A stretch of DNA of 64,000 bases from Aphrocallistes beatrix (taxonomy: Eukaryota > Porifera > Hexactinellida > Sceptrulophora > Aphrocallistidae), in contig OY725488.1 of NCBI GenBank assembly GCA_963281255.1, positions 11,505,524-11,569,523 of the forward strand. The letters run 5' to 3'. The notes under the pieces were generated by a model, which saw only the letters and a program-made list of their open reading frames with translations, made no database searches and was not told the DNA's origin. This document shows positions 1 to 10,569 of the stretch, one piece after another. How positions within the stretch are numbered: the stretch's first letter is position 1; the number at the start of each line of letters is the position of its first letter. A program made the translations under genes and the position numbers.

Positions 1-1241
1 AATAAACTCCTTCTGTCTCTTTGAGGCAAATGAAACAAAATTGTTTGTGACACAACCGGCATATCATGTTATTAGAGTATTCCATATACTCTGTGAGTGT
101 AAAACATTGAGGACAAGCTCGTATTATAGGAGCTGATACTTTTCTTCCCTTCCTATCTGTAAATTCGTATTTAGGACACTTAGATAATAGTTCGATCATA
201 AGTTTACAACACTTATTATTCCCACAACCATTCTGATATTTATTTACTTCCTTCCACTCTCTCAAGCAGTACCAGCAAAACACGTTTTTCCTTCCTTTCA
301 TAGCACAAACAGCGCATTCAACTCTAGGACATTCTGAGTTAATTCTCTGACAGTAACTTGAACAATTCGGACACTGCACGACATCCTGACTCTCACAGAA
401 GTTTACTGATAGAGCAATCATTAGAAAATGTTTCTCTTCTTCAGTAGGCAACCCAAACTTGATGATATCTTCAATGGAGAGAATGGAGGAACATTGTAGA
501 CATAATATATTGTGTTGTGAATTGTTAATTTGTAACCAAGCACAATCTAAGATATCGTCAGGACAGACATAATGACCACATTGCATTTTAAGACCACCAC
601 CATCTTCACAAATGCAACACTCCCCTTTAGGATGAGGGAATGAAACTGTTCTAGTCTCATCTCTATTTTTTGTGAAGTACTTACCTCCTACTCTGAGATC
701 ACAGATTTGAACACCGTAATTGTCTAGCGCGCACTTCAAAGATCCAGATAATTCTACGAAGGATAAAAAATTAAATAACAACTCATGTAAACACAGAACA
801 GTTCACAGTTATACCTTCCAATGCCTGAGCAGTAATCACATTGATCTCTCCTATCTTACTCAACTTCTCCTCCAGCTCTCTATCCCAGTCTAGCTCTACA
901 CCACACATCTTATCTCGTATTTCCTGAAGACTCACTGCTAACTCTTTAATGCGAGCATTGATAGGTGCTACACTCTTCACGACAATTTCTTGGTTCTCCT
1001 CACACTGTACAGTTGATTTTAGTGCTTCTTTCATTCGATCCAAGTCTTGCATCTGTTCTTCAATCTTCTCTACTCTGTAATTAGCCACCAGCTGGTCTAG
1101 CTCTGACAAGAGAGCTGTTTCTCTCTTTTGCAGGATTTGATGAGATCTGAGGAAGTTGGCTTTCAACTCTTTCCTCACTTCTTCTAAAAAGTAGGCTGAC
1201 TCTGCTATGGTCGTTATAAAATTAAAAGTGAGATAACTCAT
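1..1241 (-). CDS. Coiled-coil RING-IBR-RING (RBR-like) protein, copy A1, 3' end outside window
   Basis: Probable E3 ubiquitin ligase-like protein of the RBR class, made of two visible exons: 1241-815 (427 nt, phase 1) and 753 to the window edge. The 61-bp intron has GT at 814-813 and AG at 755-754. Residues 1-142 are charged and heptad-like (coiled coil); residues 144-187 are a linker. A RING-like set starts at C188/C189/C191 with CGHYVC at 201-206. Then comes an IBR-type block (CPNCSSYC, CPRVEC, CAVC, FCWYC, CGNNKCC), and a third Cys block (ACPQC, CRLCHKQFCFIC) runs to the edge. At least 393 residues are open without a stop. The catalytic Cys expected in RING2 is not identifiable because the gene leaves the window. 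This is the only copy of four here with no visible lesion. Substrate unknown; a TRIM-like ligase or a zinc-binding scaffold is also possible. Confidence 0.75.
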
Positions 1242-1769
1242 TATTTAGTAAACTATCGGGAATCCATGGCCTCCCAATCTTCCCATCTCCTACAACTCTT
1301 TTAGATTTTCAATTTTGATCCATTCATCCTAGGATTATACAGCCCTCCAGTGTTCGATCCTAATTTCAAATCCATAAATTTTCATACACTTAAATCAGTA
1401 AATAACATAATTATAGATAGATGATATTCTAATTCTCTCGCTCCTAAATACTTCGCAGCTAAAAGTATACGCCTAAAAGAGCGTTTCGCAATCCCCTAGA
1501 CAATTCCTTGATTTCTACTCTTATTGGAAATACCTAAACTCAAATGCCACTTACAGAATTAAGAATTGATAAATCAATGATTTTGCTACTTTCTTGATAA
1601 ATGACTTAGGAAGGCAAGGTATGTAATTTTGTATTTCAAGCATATTTTATATAAACAAAAACTATGAAAGAGTAAATATCAATGTGTTGAATCAATGACA
1701 GCCTAGTAACAATAAATAATTATATTGTACAAGTAGTGCACATTCAGATTCACCTTAATGTTTAAATAC
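1242..1769. other. Spacer between RBR copies, with a RepC repeat
   Basis: Noncoding spacer between the two RBR copies. It is closely similar to 56627-57150, with scattered small indels, so it belongs to the duplicated block. Positions about 1335-1510 are a copy of a dispersed repeat (called RepC here) also seen near 15908, 22375, 28010, 40805 and 56715. RepC is marked by GCTCCTAAA and GCCTAAA...GAGCGT...TCGC words. Confidence 0.6.
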
Positions 1770-2268
1770 CAGGGTTGGGTTTTGTCCGTCCAAAACAGGT
1801 TTTGGACAGGGCAGTGGACAAAACCTGGTTTTAACCGGTTAAAACCGGCCAAAACTGGACAAAACCTAATGGAAACTGTAAATCATTGCAGTGGGTACGA
1901 AACAGTTTAGAATGGAAAGAGAGCGAGGACAATGAATGGATTTTCTTGCTAACTCCTGTTTATTTCCATAACTATATTTTGTATTCGATTTATCATGGAA
2001 GACACGAACAACACTTGGACAAAACCTGGACAAAACTTGGATAAAACCTGGATAAAACTTGGATAAAACCTGGACAAAACTTGGACAAAACCTGGACAAA
2101 ACTTGGATAAAACCTGGACAAAACCTGGATAAAACTTGAACAAAACTTGGACAAAACTTGGATAAAACCTGGACAAAACTTGGATAAAACCTGGACAAAA
2201 CTTGGATAAAACCTGGACAAAACCTGGACAAAACTTGGATAAAACCTGGACAAAACCTGCCAAACCTG
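1770..2268. mobile_element. hAT-type MITE, 499 bp, with internal 11-bp minisatellite
   Basis: Non-autonomous insertion flanked by an 8-bp target duplication TTAAATAC (1762-1769 and 2269-2276). The ends are CAGGGTTGGG and the reverse complement CAGGTTTGGC, matching the CAGGG-type ends and 8-bp duplications of the hAT superfamily. The paralogous spacer near 57,146 reads straight through as TTAACTAC without the insert, which is direct evidence of insertion. The right half (about 2013-2256) is an 11-bp tandem repeat of CCTGGACAAAA / CTTGGATAAAA type. Because 11 is not a multiple of 3 and the unit lacks stops, long open frames in several registers arise here with an 11-residue period; they are not genes. 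Confidence 0.85.
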
Positions 2269-2355
2269 TTAAATACACATTACAAAGTTATATTGGTTTC
2301 AAGAATATTTTGTGCATAGTTGCTTCTCATTGAATTTGGATGCTCTTTTAGTTTG

Positions 2356-2916
2356 TTATAGTCTGAGTTTGATCTGCACAGGAGCTGGCCAACATGTAAT
2401 CTTTTTATAGCTAATACATAGCATTGCTCCATCGATTTCTTTTTCTCGACAGATGAAGCAAAATTTCTTCGAGCAATTTCTGCAATTCACCTGGTAGGAA
2501 CCCTTCACATACTCAACAATAGTAAAACGATGAGGACAAGCTCTTAATGTAGGAATTGTTATCAATTCTCCAGCATATCGTTTACTATTTTCTTTAGGAC
2601 AATTTCGTAACGCTTCAAAGTCTTTTCTCTTGCAATCTGCATTTCCACAAATATCCTGGTATTTACTCCCTTTCTTCCACTCTCTTAAGCAGTACTAGCA
2701 AAACACGTTCTTCCTTCCTTTCATAGCACAAACAGTGCATTCAACTCTAGGGCATTCTGAGTTAATTCTCTGACAGTAACTAGAACAGTTCGGACACTGC
2801 AGGATATCCTGACTCTCACAGAGGTTTACTGATAGAGCAGTCATTAGAAACTGTTTCTCTTCCTCAGTAGGCAGCCCGAACTTGATGATATCTTCAATGG
2901 AGAGAGTGGAAGAACA
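2356..2916 (-). pseudogene. RBR-like copy A2: 5'-truncated, in-frame TAG at 2695-2697
   Basis: Paralogue of the gene at 1-1241. Homology begins abruptly at about 2916 in the SSxLSIEDIIKFG region; the coiled coil, linker and first RING are missing and replaced by unrelated AT-rich sequence. The IBR block is intact (CPNCSSYC, CPRVEC, CTVC). A TAG at 2695-2697 replaces the Trp of the FCWYC motif. After the TAG the frame stays open for about 112 codons, including CPHRF and CRNCSKKFCFIC, to a TAA at 2356-2358 that is also the end of the copy at 57.2 kb. Most simply a pseudogene; stop readthrough or splicing around the TAG is an alternative (see findings). Confidence 0.7.
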
Positions 2917-3638
2917 TTTTAAGTACTCGAAAGCTACTAGAATAAGGAGCGATATAAAAATGCTTTTCAAAATATTTTTTTCAGAAAAAGGTGGACTATA
3001 TATATTGAAGCTTATCAATATTTTTCAGTAAGAATATACACAAGTCATGACTTTTGTCATGAATTGAGCTTTTCTATATACGTACTTTCGTCTAGTAAAC
3101 CGAATGGTTCGGATAACTGAAGTTAAACTCTAGTTACGTTAGAGTTTTCTAAATATCAAATCTACATAGTAAGTCGAGTCAGTGTAATTGTGACACCGAT
3201 TAATCCCGACAACTCTTAGATAACTGCTACTGTGGGATTGATACACCCTCAGGCTTGGTTGATTAAATAGCTCTAAAATATTTCCATGGGGAGGCGTTAA
3301 CTCCCCTGAGGGTGTGGGGAGATGCAACTCCAAGTCTTGTCTCGTCCTGGGAATTAAGCATGCCCTTTTTTATTCTAAAGTAAACCTTTGCACCTGAAAT
3401 GTAAATATTTTAAAGCAGAAATTTGCCTGCATCAAAAATGAGCTTTATGCACTTTATATTATCATTTCAAAATTTATATTCTAATAATGATTCATCCAGC
3501 AATTCTAACGGATAACAACAATGCACTTTCAGTAGATCTTAAATAAATTAATGCCGCATTCACAATTATATGATAATCAATTTTCAGTTTGGCTTACATA
3601 ATAATTGTGACCGTAAGCAAGATTTGAGCATTAACTAA
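2917..3638. other. Intergenic, no gene seen
   Basis: AT-rich spacer between the truncated RBR copy and the membrane protein gene. A short inverted pair of CCTGAGGGTGT words (near 3246 and 3313) is the only structure noticed. An open stretch at 3139-3333 has no recognisable features. Confidence 0.5.
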
Positions 3639-3646
3639 TATAAAAG
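3639..3646 (+). promoter_or_regulatory. Probable TATA box of the membrane protein gene
   Basis: TATAAAAG, 57 nt before the ATG at 3703. A start site about 30 nt downstream would leave a short 5'UTR of roughly 35 nt. The call rests on motif and spacing only. Confidence 0.4.
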
Positions 3647-3702
3647 CCTCAAAGCTTCTTTATACGATTAAGAACAGTAAAATAACACACGTATACCTGC
3701 GA

Positions 3703-4869
3703 ATGGTTTTCACGAATATTGACAATGTACTACTTACTGAATGTTTGGCAGTGCTAGCTTTGGTCCTGATTGGTACGATATTGTCCATTATTTGGGATAT
3801 CTATTTCGCTAAAAGGATAATCTACTTCTCCCGATTATACTGCTATTGTATTGGAAAGGTGAAATCTGATCCTTTTGGAAATTACATGGAAGCAGCGCTT
3901 TACCATAAACTGGAAATCATTAAGTACACATTCTTGGTGTTAATAAACATTGTTGAATCTTTGCTAATGCTCCTCTATTCAGTTGGGTATGCATTGGCTA
4001 ACGAACCTCAGTCATATGGACATATTTATTTCCCCGACAGAATCACAATTCCCAACTGCACTATTGAGTTAATACATTCGAAAATACTTGACTTGAGGCT
4101 AATATATGAAAATCCAATCAGCATTGTACTACAATCCATTGGAAAAGTTGGACTAATACTGTCCTTATCATTGGCCATTTGTTTGATGAAATTTCTTCAT
4201 GAAACCTTTCATAATATTAGCGCCAATCCATTTCGCTACATTAGAAATCACCTGCTAGCTACATCCCTGGTTTCATTTGCAATAATAATTACAGGAGCTG
4301 TACCACAGTTGAAAATGATTCACAACATAACTGATTCTATAGTTCATCTCACCTATTTTGCTCTTTGGGTTAAACATGCACGGATATTTTGCAGAACATT
4401 AAAGTGGAGGTCGTTAGAGCTTAGAGTGAGAGGCAATAGTGCAGGACTAGTGAGGAGAGCAACTATTAGTTATTACCAGTTTGCAGCCGTCATGTGGTGT
4501 ATGGGAGTGTCTTTCGCTTTCTTGATTCTCGCTTTATTCCTGGGAGAATATTTCTCTCTAATCGCTACAGTTATTTACTATGGTCCATGTGTGTTCAATT
4601 ATTTGTATGGCACTCATTACTATGAGCCACTGCTAACCACACATAAACAAATTGAAACCCTCCATCTATGTTATAATATCGAGAGCTTGACTGCAACTCT
4701 ACTCACATTGATGGCGATTTTTATTATAATATCCCAATACCTTCTGAGTACGCTTGTGTTTTTCGGCGGAATTCTGGTTAACAAGCTTAAGTATCGCTTT
4801 GGAAGTGTACGCACCAGGTATACTCCCAGTCTCACTCAACATCTCCTCCCCGAACAGCAGTATTCTTAG
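3703..4869 (+). CDS. Multi-pass membrane protein, 388 aa, lineage-specific receptor-like family (intact member)
   Basis: Not assigned to a known family. A single exon with about seven to eight hydrophobic segments near residues 12-34, 70-97, 140-165, 184-203, 207-222, 257-280, 283-303 and 325-355. Loops carry basic and aromatic residues, and a potential N-glycosylation site (NCT) lies before the third segment. The C-terminal tail is Arg/Lys-rich (YRFGSVRTRYTPS). Family-defining words shared with the decayed paralogue at 5.7-7.2 kb include LKWRSLELRVRG, IATVIYYGPC, YLYGT and VRTRYTP. Topology resembles an insect-type gustatory/odorant receptor or a 7TM receptor, but I see no diagnostic motif of either. 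A TATA-like box lies upstream and AATAAA near 5156 could be the poly(A) signal. Confidence 0.75.
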   Translation: MVFTNIDNVLLTECLAVLALVLIGTILSIIWDIYFAKRIIYFSRLYCYCIGKVKSDPFGNYMEAALYHKLEIIKYTFLVLINIVESLLMLLYSVGYALANEPQSYGHIYFPDRITIPNCTIELIHSKILDLRLIYENPISIVLQSIGKVGLILSLSLAICLMKFLHETFHNISANPFRYIRNHLLATSLVSFAIIITGAVPQLKMIHNITDSIVHLTYFALWVKHARIFCRTLKWRSLELRVRGNSAGLVRRATISYYQFAAVMWCMGVSFAFLILALFLGEYFSLIATVIYYGPCVFNYLYGTHYYEPLLTTHKQIETLHLCYNIESLTATLLTLMAIFIIISQYLLSTLVFFGGILVNKLKYRFGSVRTRYTPSLTQHLLPEQQYS

Positions 4870-5731
4870 TCATTATTTCTGATCTGACCTACAACTGTAG
4901 TAATTACATTGCTGCCATTTCTTTTGTGATGCATACTTTTTGAAGATTATTTTTCCTATAATGACCTATTTTATGAATTTTTTATTTATGCAATGTACTT
5001 TTAAAAATTGAAACTGACTAGAATCATTGAAGGATTACCTTGTACAAGCAATACAGAAGTTTAATGCGTATATTTTAAGAAATCATGGTTTAGTTTTGCT
5101 TTATTTTGAACTGGGTCGGATTAATTAAGGGACAAGTACATTGGATCGCGAACTGTAAATAAATGAGTTTCTCTTACTTGCAGACCTCTCAACTGATAAT
5201 CTAACTAAATCGTGAGAATGTATGTAGCAAACCGTGGGATATGGTAAAATAGTATTACGAACAATGATTCTAGTAAATCGTGAGAGAATAGTGAGTAATG
5301 GTTCAGTTGCTACACACTATGAGAAAATTACATATGCGTATAACTAGGTTCTTTTGAAGTATCATTAAAATACTTTTAATCACAGAAAACTGGATATGAT
5401 GGAGTGCTGCCAATTGAGTTCATCGATTTTCCTGGAGATTATGTATAACATTTATCAGTACTGAAGTTAACGACCATTAAACTGTAAAAACAAACAATTA
5501 TAACACTTAATATACTAGTAATCTTCTCTAAACTAAAAGGATTAAACATGCATATTAATCAAGAGGATACAAACAGATTGTAAATAATATGTAACTATAT
5601 AAATACCAATTATGAAATTTCAACAGTTATAGAATCATCTCTGGCTCAGACTTTTGGTAAGTATACACAAAACATGCATCCAATTAAGTGTAAAATGAGC
5701 ACAATTATTACGTGCTTGTTTAAGTATGGTT
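4870..5731. other. Intergenic with a dispersed repeat
   Basis: No gene seen. The stretch about 5225-5305 is similar to 17490-17570 (shared AATAGTATTACGAACA and AATCGTGAGA words), marking a low-copy dispersed repeat. Confidence 0.4.
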
Positions 5732-7209
5732 CTAAAAATAATATCTTCCTACATCTTCCTTGCCTATCAATCTTGCCTGGAGACCAGTTGATCTAAGCCT
5801 TGGTGTGAACCTAGTACGGACTTTACAGAAACGAGTTTTCAATTTCTTCCAAAGGATCCTTCCGAAATATACAAAAGTTGCCAATGTATATTCCAAACCT
5901 AGCAGCACTGAACCAGTCAATATTAGGAATGTTGTGATGTATGAGAGAATCTCACTGGTCAGTTTCAAGGCATATATCTGTTTCTGCGTATTTAGAAGAG
6001 GCTTGAAGAACGCAGTTCCATATAAATAATAGAATAGACAAGGACCATCGTAAATAACTGTTGCGATTATGAAAAAGTATTTCGAAATTGTCGTAATTGT
6101 ATAACTGTAATCTCGGCACGTAACCAATAGTAATTAATGAATTCGTAGTAATACCAACACACACAACTTAACATCTAGAACATACCTATATAGTACTAAA
6201 TATGCTATTTCACTCCCTGATAGGAAGCTCTATAAGAACCTACTGCTACAGTTGAGTTAAGAACATTCTAGATTCCTAAACAGTGTTACAACAGAAATCA
6301 ACTCAGATAGCGCGAAACAGGCAGCGACGATCGTCATACAACTCATAATGATCATGAACTCGGTAGCTAATAACTGAGCTTTTCACAGTCCTGTTGCTAT
6401 AACCTCTGACTTTGAATTCTATACTTCTCCATCGCAGTGTTTTGTAGAAAGTTATGTTGTTCTTTACCCAAATAAAGAAATAGACAACTAGAATTATCGG
6501 TTCAACCAACTTTTCAATGAGTATTAACTGAGGAACAGACCCAGTTATTATAAGGAAAATTCCCATCAATATAGTCAGGATGAGGAATCGTTTGATAAAC
6601 TTAAAAGGATCGATATTCATCTCATGGTAGACAATGTGAAGGTACTTTACAAGACAAATCCCACATGCAATGGAGAATATGAGGCATACTTGTGCAATTG
6701 TCACTAAAGTGGAAAACAAAGGATTTGCGAGTGCCAATTTTAATTCAGTCGTTTGGAGATGAAGCTCACTACTGCAGTTATGAAGTGTATCATTTTGTAG
6801 GAATGTTTTGCTTGAATAGGAATGATCCATGAGTCCAGGGCTTATTCCTACCACATACATTAATATTATCGTAAATTCTATTACGTTAATTATCAGCAGA
6901 AATATCTTTGTAACAATCTCTATTTTGTAGATGCGTGCTTCTTCAGTGAAATTTCTGATCGGATCAGTTTTAGCATTTTTTTTAACATTTTCGATATATT
7001 TTAACCAAAAAGACTAGTCTCTTAATGAAGAATACATTCCAGATAGAGGAGAGTATGAATGCAAACACTATGCATGGATAGAATGATATCATTTGGAGAG
7101 CTTTGATGAAGTATAATATGTTATGATTTGCCATTTTAAATGCTTTATTGATTTTAACTGTTGGATTGTATTTATACATCTTCAGATATAACATGTGATA
7201 GATATTCAT
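5732..7209 (-). pseudogene. Decayed paralogue of the multi-pass membrane protein family
   Basis: Opposite-strand relative of the gene at 3703-4869, convergent with it. Homology runs in three frame blocks. 7209 to about 6985 covers the first membrane segment (ILSSIWNVFFIKR). From about 6985 to 6363 it covers the middle (KNAKTDPIRNF to ISYR), after a one-base frame change at an A8 run. A second frame change near 6362 leads into a further segment (EFMIIMSC). About 130 bp of unmatched sequence follow, and the C-terminal third (IATVIYDGPC to RFTPR) is at about 6090-5732. Two frameshifts plus an insertion argue for a pseudogene. The unmatched 130 bp could be an intron, but the A8 shift could not be. 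Confidence 0.7.
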
Positions 7210-7869
7210 CCCATGCTTATTGCAAAAGTATAAATTTATCTTTGTAATTATGCTTAAGTCATTTCTAATGTATAATATTATATATTAAAATATATTTTAT
7301 AAATTTCAACGCTACACAGTGAGTTATTTTTTAAATGATGAAGCATTATTAGTTCTTATTCTTTGATAAACTTGGTAATCGTGATTGCGTGCAATCAATC
7401 AAGACGAATCCCGACATGATGAATTTTTTTTTGATTAAGTATATATTCCAGATAATGGCATGATCTAATGCATTTACAAATCTACAAAGCTAATTACTGA
7501 GGTGTTTGACTCATTCTTATTGCACACGTGTGCATATATCTGTACTTTATAAGGAGATTAAATAATTTTCAATATAATGCGGTATGGCATGCTGACCAAG
7601 TGACCATCCATGAATTTTCCCTTCTACTAATATTGTAGAAAACGAAGATTACAATAGTGGTAAGTGGCTGATGTTATTATTTGCAAACCAATGCACTTTA
7701 TCTTGCACAGCACTGGTTTGTTTTAAGCGCAGAGTGTAATCACAATACTTTAGTAACAGAGTGCATATCTCTTGTTTGTTTGCATGTGATGCTTTCTTAA
7801 TTTTAGTGCAGCTCGTGTAGGGAGATGTCTTTATGATATGAACTGCGTCCGTCTGTATGTATCTATGTA
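7210..7869. other. Intergenic, no gene seen
   Basis: AT-rich sequence with no supported coding feature or repeat up to the Helitron end at 7870. Confidence 0.5.
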
Positions 7870-8440
7870 CAAGCGCGCTTCGCTTGCTTGCGCTGCGCGG
7901 CTGGCGGACACTTTGTGTCCGCCGGAGGCGCCCTGCGGCCGCCTGTGATCACCATTGATTAATTATATGGGAGATAACATCTCTAAATACGTCTGTCCTA
8001 CTGTTATAATCGATATCGCACGAAAAATCACCAAAATGATCAGTTTTTAAAATTTTGATGAGTAATGATGACGTCATAACAAAGTGATGAGTTATTATTT
8101 TTTGATGATAGTTGCATCATATGTGAGGTATGTTAGTATACAGATTCTATTTAAATTTCAGCCTTCTATCTCCTATAAGACCTGAATTATGCTCGAAAAA
8201 CTGTATTGCTTAACTTTTAAAAAATGTGACAATGACGTCATAATTCCATGATGAGTCGACATTTTCGTCTGAGCTCAGAACTTACTGGAGCCATAGCCAA
8301 AAGACTCCCACATGCCAAAAATCAGCTTTCTACGCCTGGCAGTTTCTTCAATCAATTCGTTACAGAGAGAGAGAGAGATATATACACACATACACACATA
8401 CACACATACACAAACATTAATCAAGTTTTAATAGTAAGGA
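7870..8440 (-). mobile_element. Non-autonomous Helitron, full length, reverse orientation
   Basis: Same family as the element at 13987-14518. Read on the minus strand it starts TCCTTACTATTAAAAC (near 8440), like the TC-TACTATTAAA starts of Helitrons. It ends in a GC-rich zone with the inverted repeat GGCGGACACxxTGTGTCCGCC and GCGAAGCGCGCTTG (7870). It contains two TGACGTCA palindromes (near 8069 and 8233). A CA/CACATA microsatellite at about 8380-8413 lies just inside the 5' end, where other copies have (TA)n. No Rep/helicase coding is present. Confidence 0.7.
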
Positions 8441-9169
8441 TGTATGTCCGTGCAAGCGCAACTACGAAATCTAATAGTTACCCAATTTAGCTTGGAGGAT
8501 CTCTTTATAGTGTAGGTGTGCATCGTCAAAATTTTTGGCGAAATCTCATCACTTCCCGTTTTTATGAGCGTTATTCATGCTTAACAACACTGCAAAGCTT
8601 TGATATAAGTAATAAAGTAATCTACTGCATACATACGATGTTATTTATGAGGTAATTATTATAACATACGTACTAGTATGTACAGTACCGGGACAAATGT
8701 ATTCGACCTGTTCGAAAAACTCGATATAAATAGTATTATTTATTAATTTAAAGTGGATCTATTCATACTAGATTCGTACCCATTCTAATTACTCATAATT
8801 GAGAGTCTCAACTCAATTACTAACTGCCAAGTTTTAAAATATCTACCTTTGATATGCCTCATTGTATTTATCCCCAGTCAAGGCCATTATATATTAACAT
8901 AGGCGATTAGTGGTACAAAGTGACACTGGTTGGTAATTTTCTACATGAGTTTGAAAGATCCGAAATGCGTAATTCGGATGTGTAGTTTACGGTTGTGAAA
9001 TAAATGTTTTTGTCTAATGAATAATGGAATGAATTATTTAGGGAGTGATCTGATTATTTTAAATAATCAAAGTATGCATATAGACCAGAGGTTTATCTAG
9101 CTAGCTAGCTAGTCTGGTATCGCCCAAGATGCCAAGTTGCTTATAGTGTGATTCGATTTAGAAGTCGGT
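8441..9169. other. Intergenic, no gene seen
   Basis: AT-rich. A short CTAG tandem (CTAGCTAGCTAGCTAG) near 9097-9112 is the only pattern noticed. Confidence 0.4.
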
Positions 9170-9900
9170 GTCATTGTGCAAGGTATCCCCCATAGTTTTG
9201 TCCCCCTGGACTTGTGGCACTAGGGTGTGGAGTCCGGGGGATATCTCACTAAGGGGACCGCTGGCACTGTCACACCGAGTTGGCACCGATCCAGAAATTT
9301 CTTGTTAAACACCTGTTTGGTTGTCTTTATGGATTTATCTCCTTCAAAAGGTGCCGCACTGGAAAATTCCTGGATTAAACGATTGAATCCCACTAAATAA
9401 GGTTACATGGTATCTTATGTAATGCTAGGCTAAACGACCATCGCATCCTTTACCCCAGTTTTGTTGGGGTTTGCTTAACTGCTTTAGCCAGTTAACAGGA
9501 GCAAGGCAGCTCCATACAGCTTTTGGACATTGAGCCCCGCTATGATGTCTTATGTACCTGACAATATGCATAACCGTAGGAATCGGTGCAGCGGTAAGGC
9601 TATGACCTTACCACTTTTCTATGAACTGTCTTAGTTCTCTGTGTGATAAGGTGGATGAGCCTGGTAATTACCAACTTGATTGACATAATGGTAATGGCCT
9701 TACAACTGACAGCTCATAAAAGTAGGCTCCGGTAGGGTTGGTAGGGTCTAGTCATACGAATAATTTCCTTACCTATTATATTATATTAGCCAAAATAAGA
9801 TTTGTCCTAAATGGCCCTACAGATCCTGAGTCATAGCCTAAAAGCTACAAATCCTCATCCCTAGTCTGCACCCCTGGTAAGAGAGGCTTAGATCCAAATT
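9170..9900. other. GC-richer island of unknown nature
   Basis: This stretch is visibly less AT-rich than its flanks and contains several short inverted words (AACTGCTTTAGCCAGTT; TACCCCAG/TTGGGGT). No frame encodes anything recognisable, and I found no second copy in the window. It resembles the noncoding end of a LINE or other element in texture only. Confidence 0.25.
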
Positions 9901-10569
9901 TCGATACCCGTGATGAATCCACATAATGTAGATTATGTAGAGAAGTAGATGGCTAGTCCAGGTTCAATAGACGAAAGTTCTTTCCTCTCACAGGCAGAGA
10001 GAGTGAGGAAGCAGATGGCATGGAAGTTCCCTAAGTCCCATCTAATCCTCAGGGCCATTTTCAAGATATAGCCCCAACTGACCAAAACACGTCTCCATAG
10101 CAACACTGGAATGTAAGAACATTCCATGAAAAAAATCCAAATTTTTAGTATTAACACATTCACTTCTCAGTTCTATGCGAAAAACCTTATAATAAAAACA
10201 CAGAAGTGCCCTTAAATGGCCTCTGAAAATCACTAAATTTGACCCAAATATAACCTGTTGCGCAATCATTTGATGGCTAATCGAAATTTTAATGGATATG
10301 GGTGCTTTGACATCATATTTATATATGCTGGTAATACATTCCTAAGCTATATTGTGCTTTGTTAATGATTTAAGGCAGCTCATGTATTTCTTCATCCATC
10401 TTCTACCGCATCCCTGGTTAAGTTACTCTTAGGCCTTATACATATATAGTAGGCTATGATCAAACCAATATGGTACAACAGGAGATTATAGGCATTCTGA
10501 TAATTAATATTTGCAGCCTTAACCTATCAATGAATATATATAACCATAAAGAAGAGGCAGTATAAAAAG

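Noticed and set aside
1866-2278. Overlapping long frames with FVQVLSKFCPG-type repeats
   Set aside because: They are the 11-bp minisatellite of the hAT MITE read in different registers; there is no independent coding signal.
7860-7960. GC-rich palindromic zone as a CpG-island promoter
   Set aside because: The same sequence recurs at 14.5, 19.4 and 25.0 kb as the 3' end of the Helitron family.
9540-9760. tRNA or SINE promoter-like words in the GC-richer island
   Set aside because: No A/B box pair with proper spacing and no cloverleaf could be drawn.
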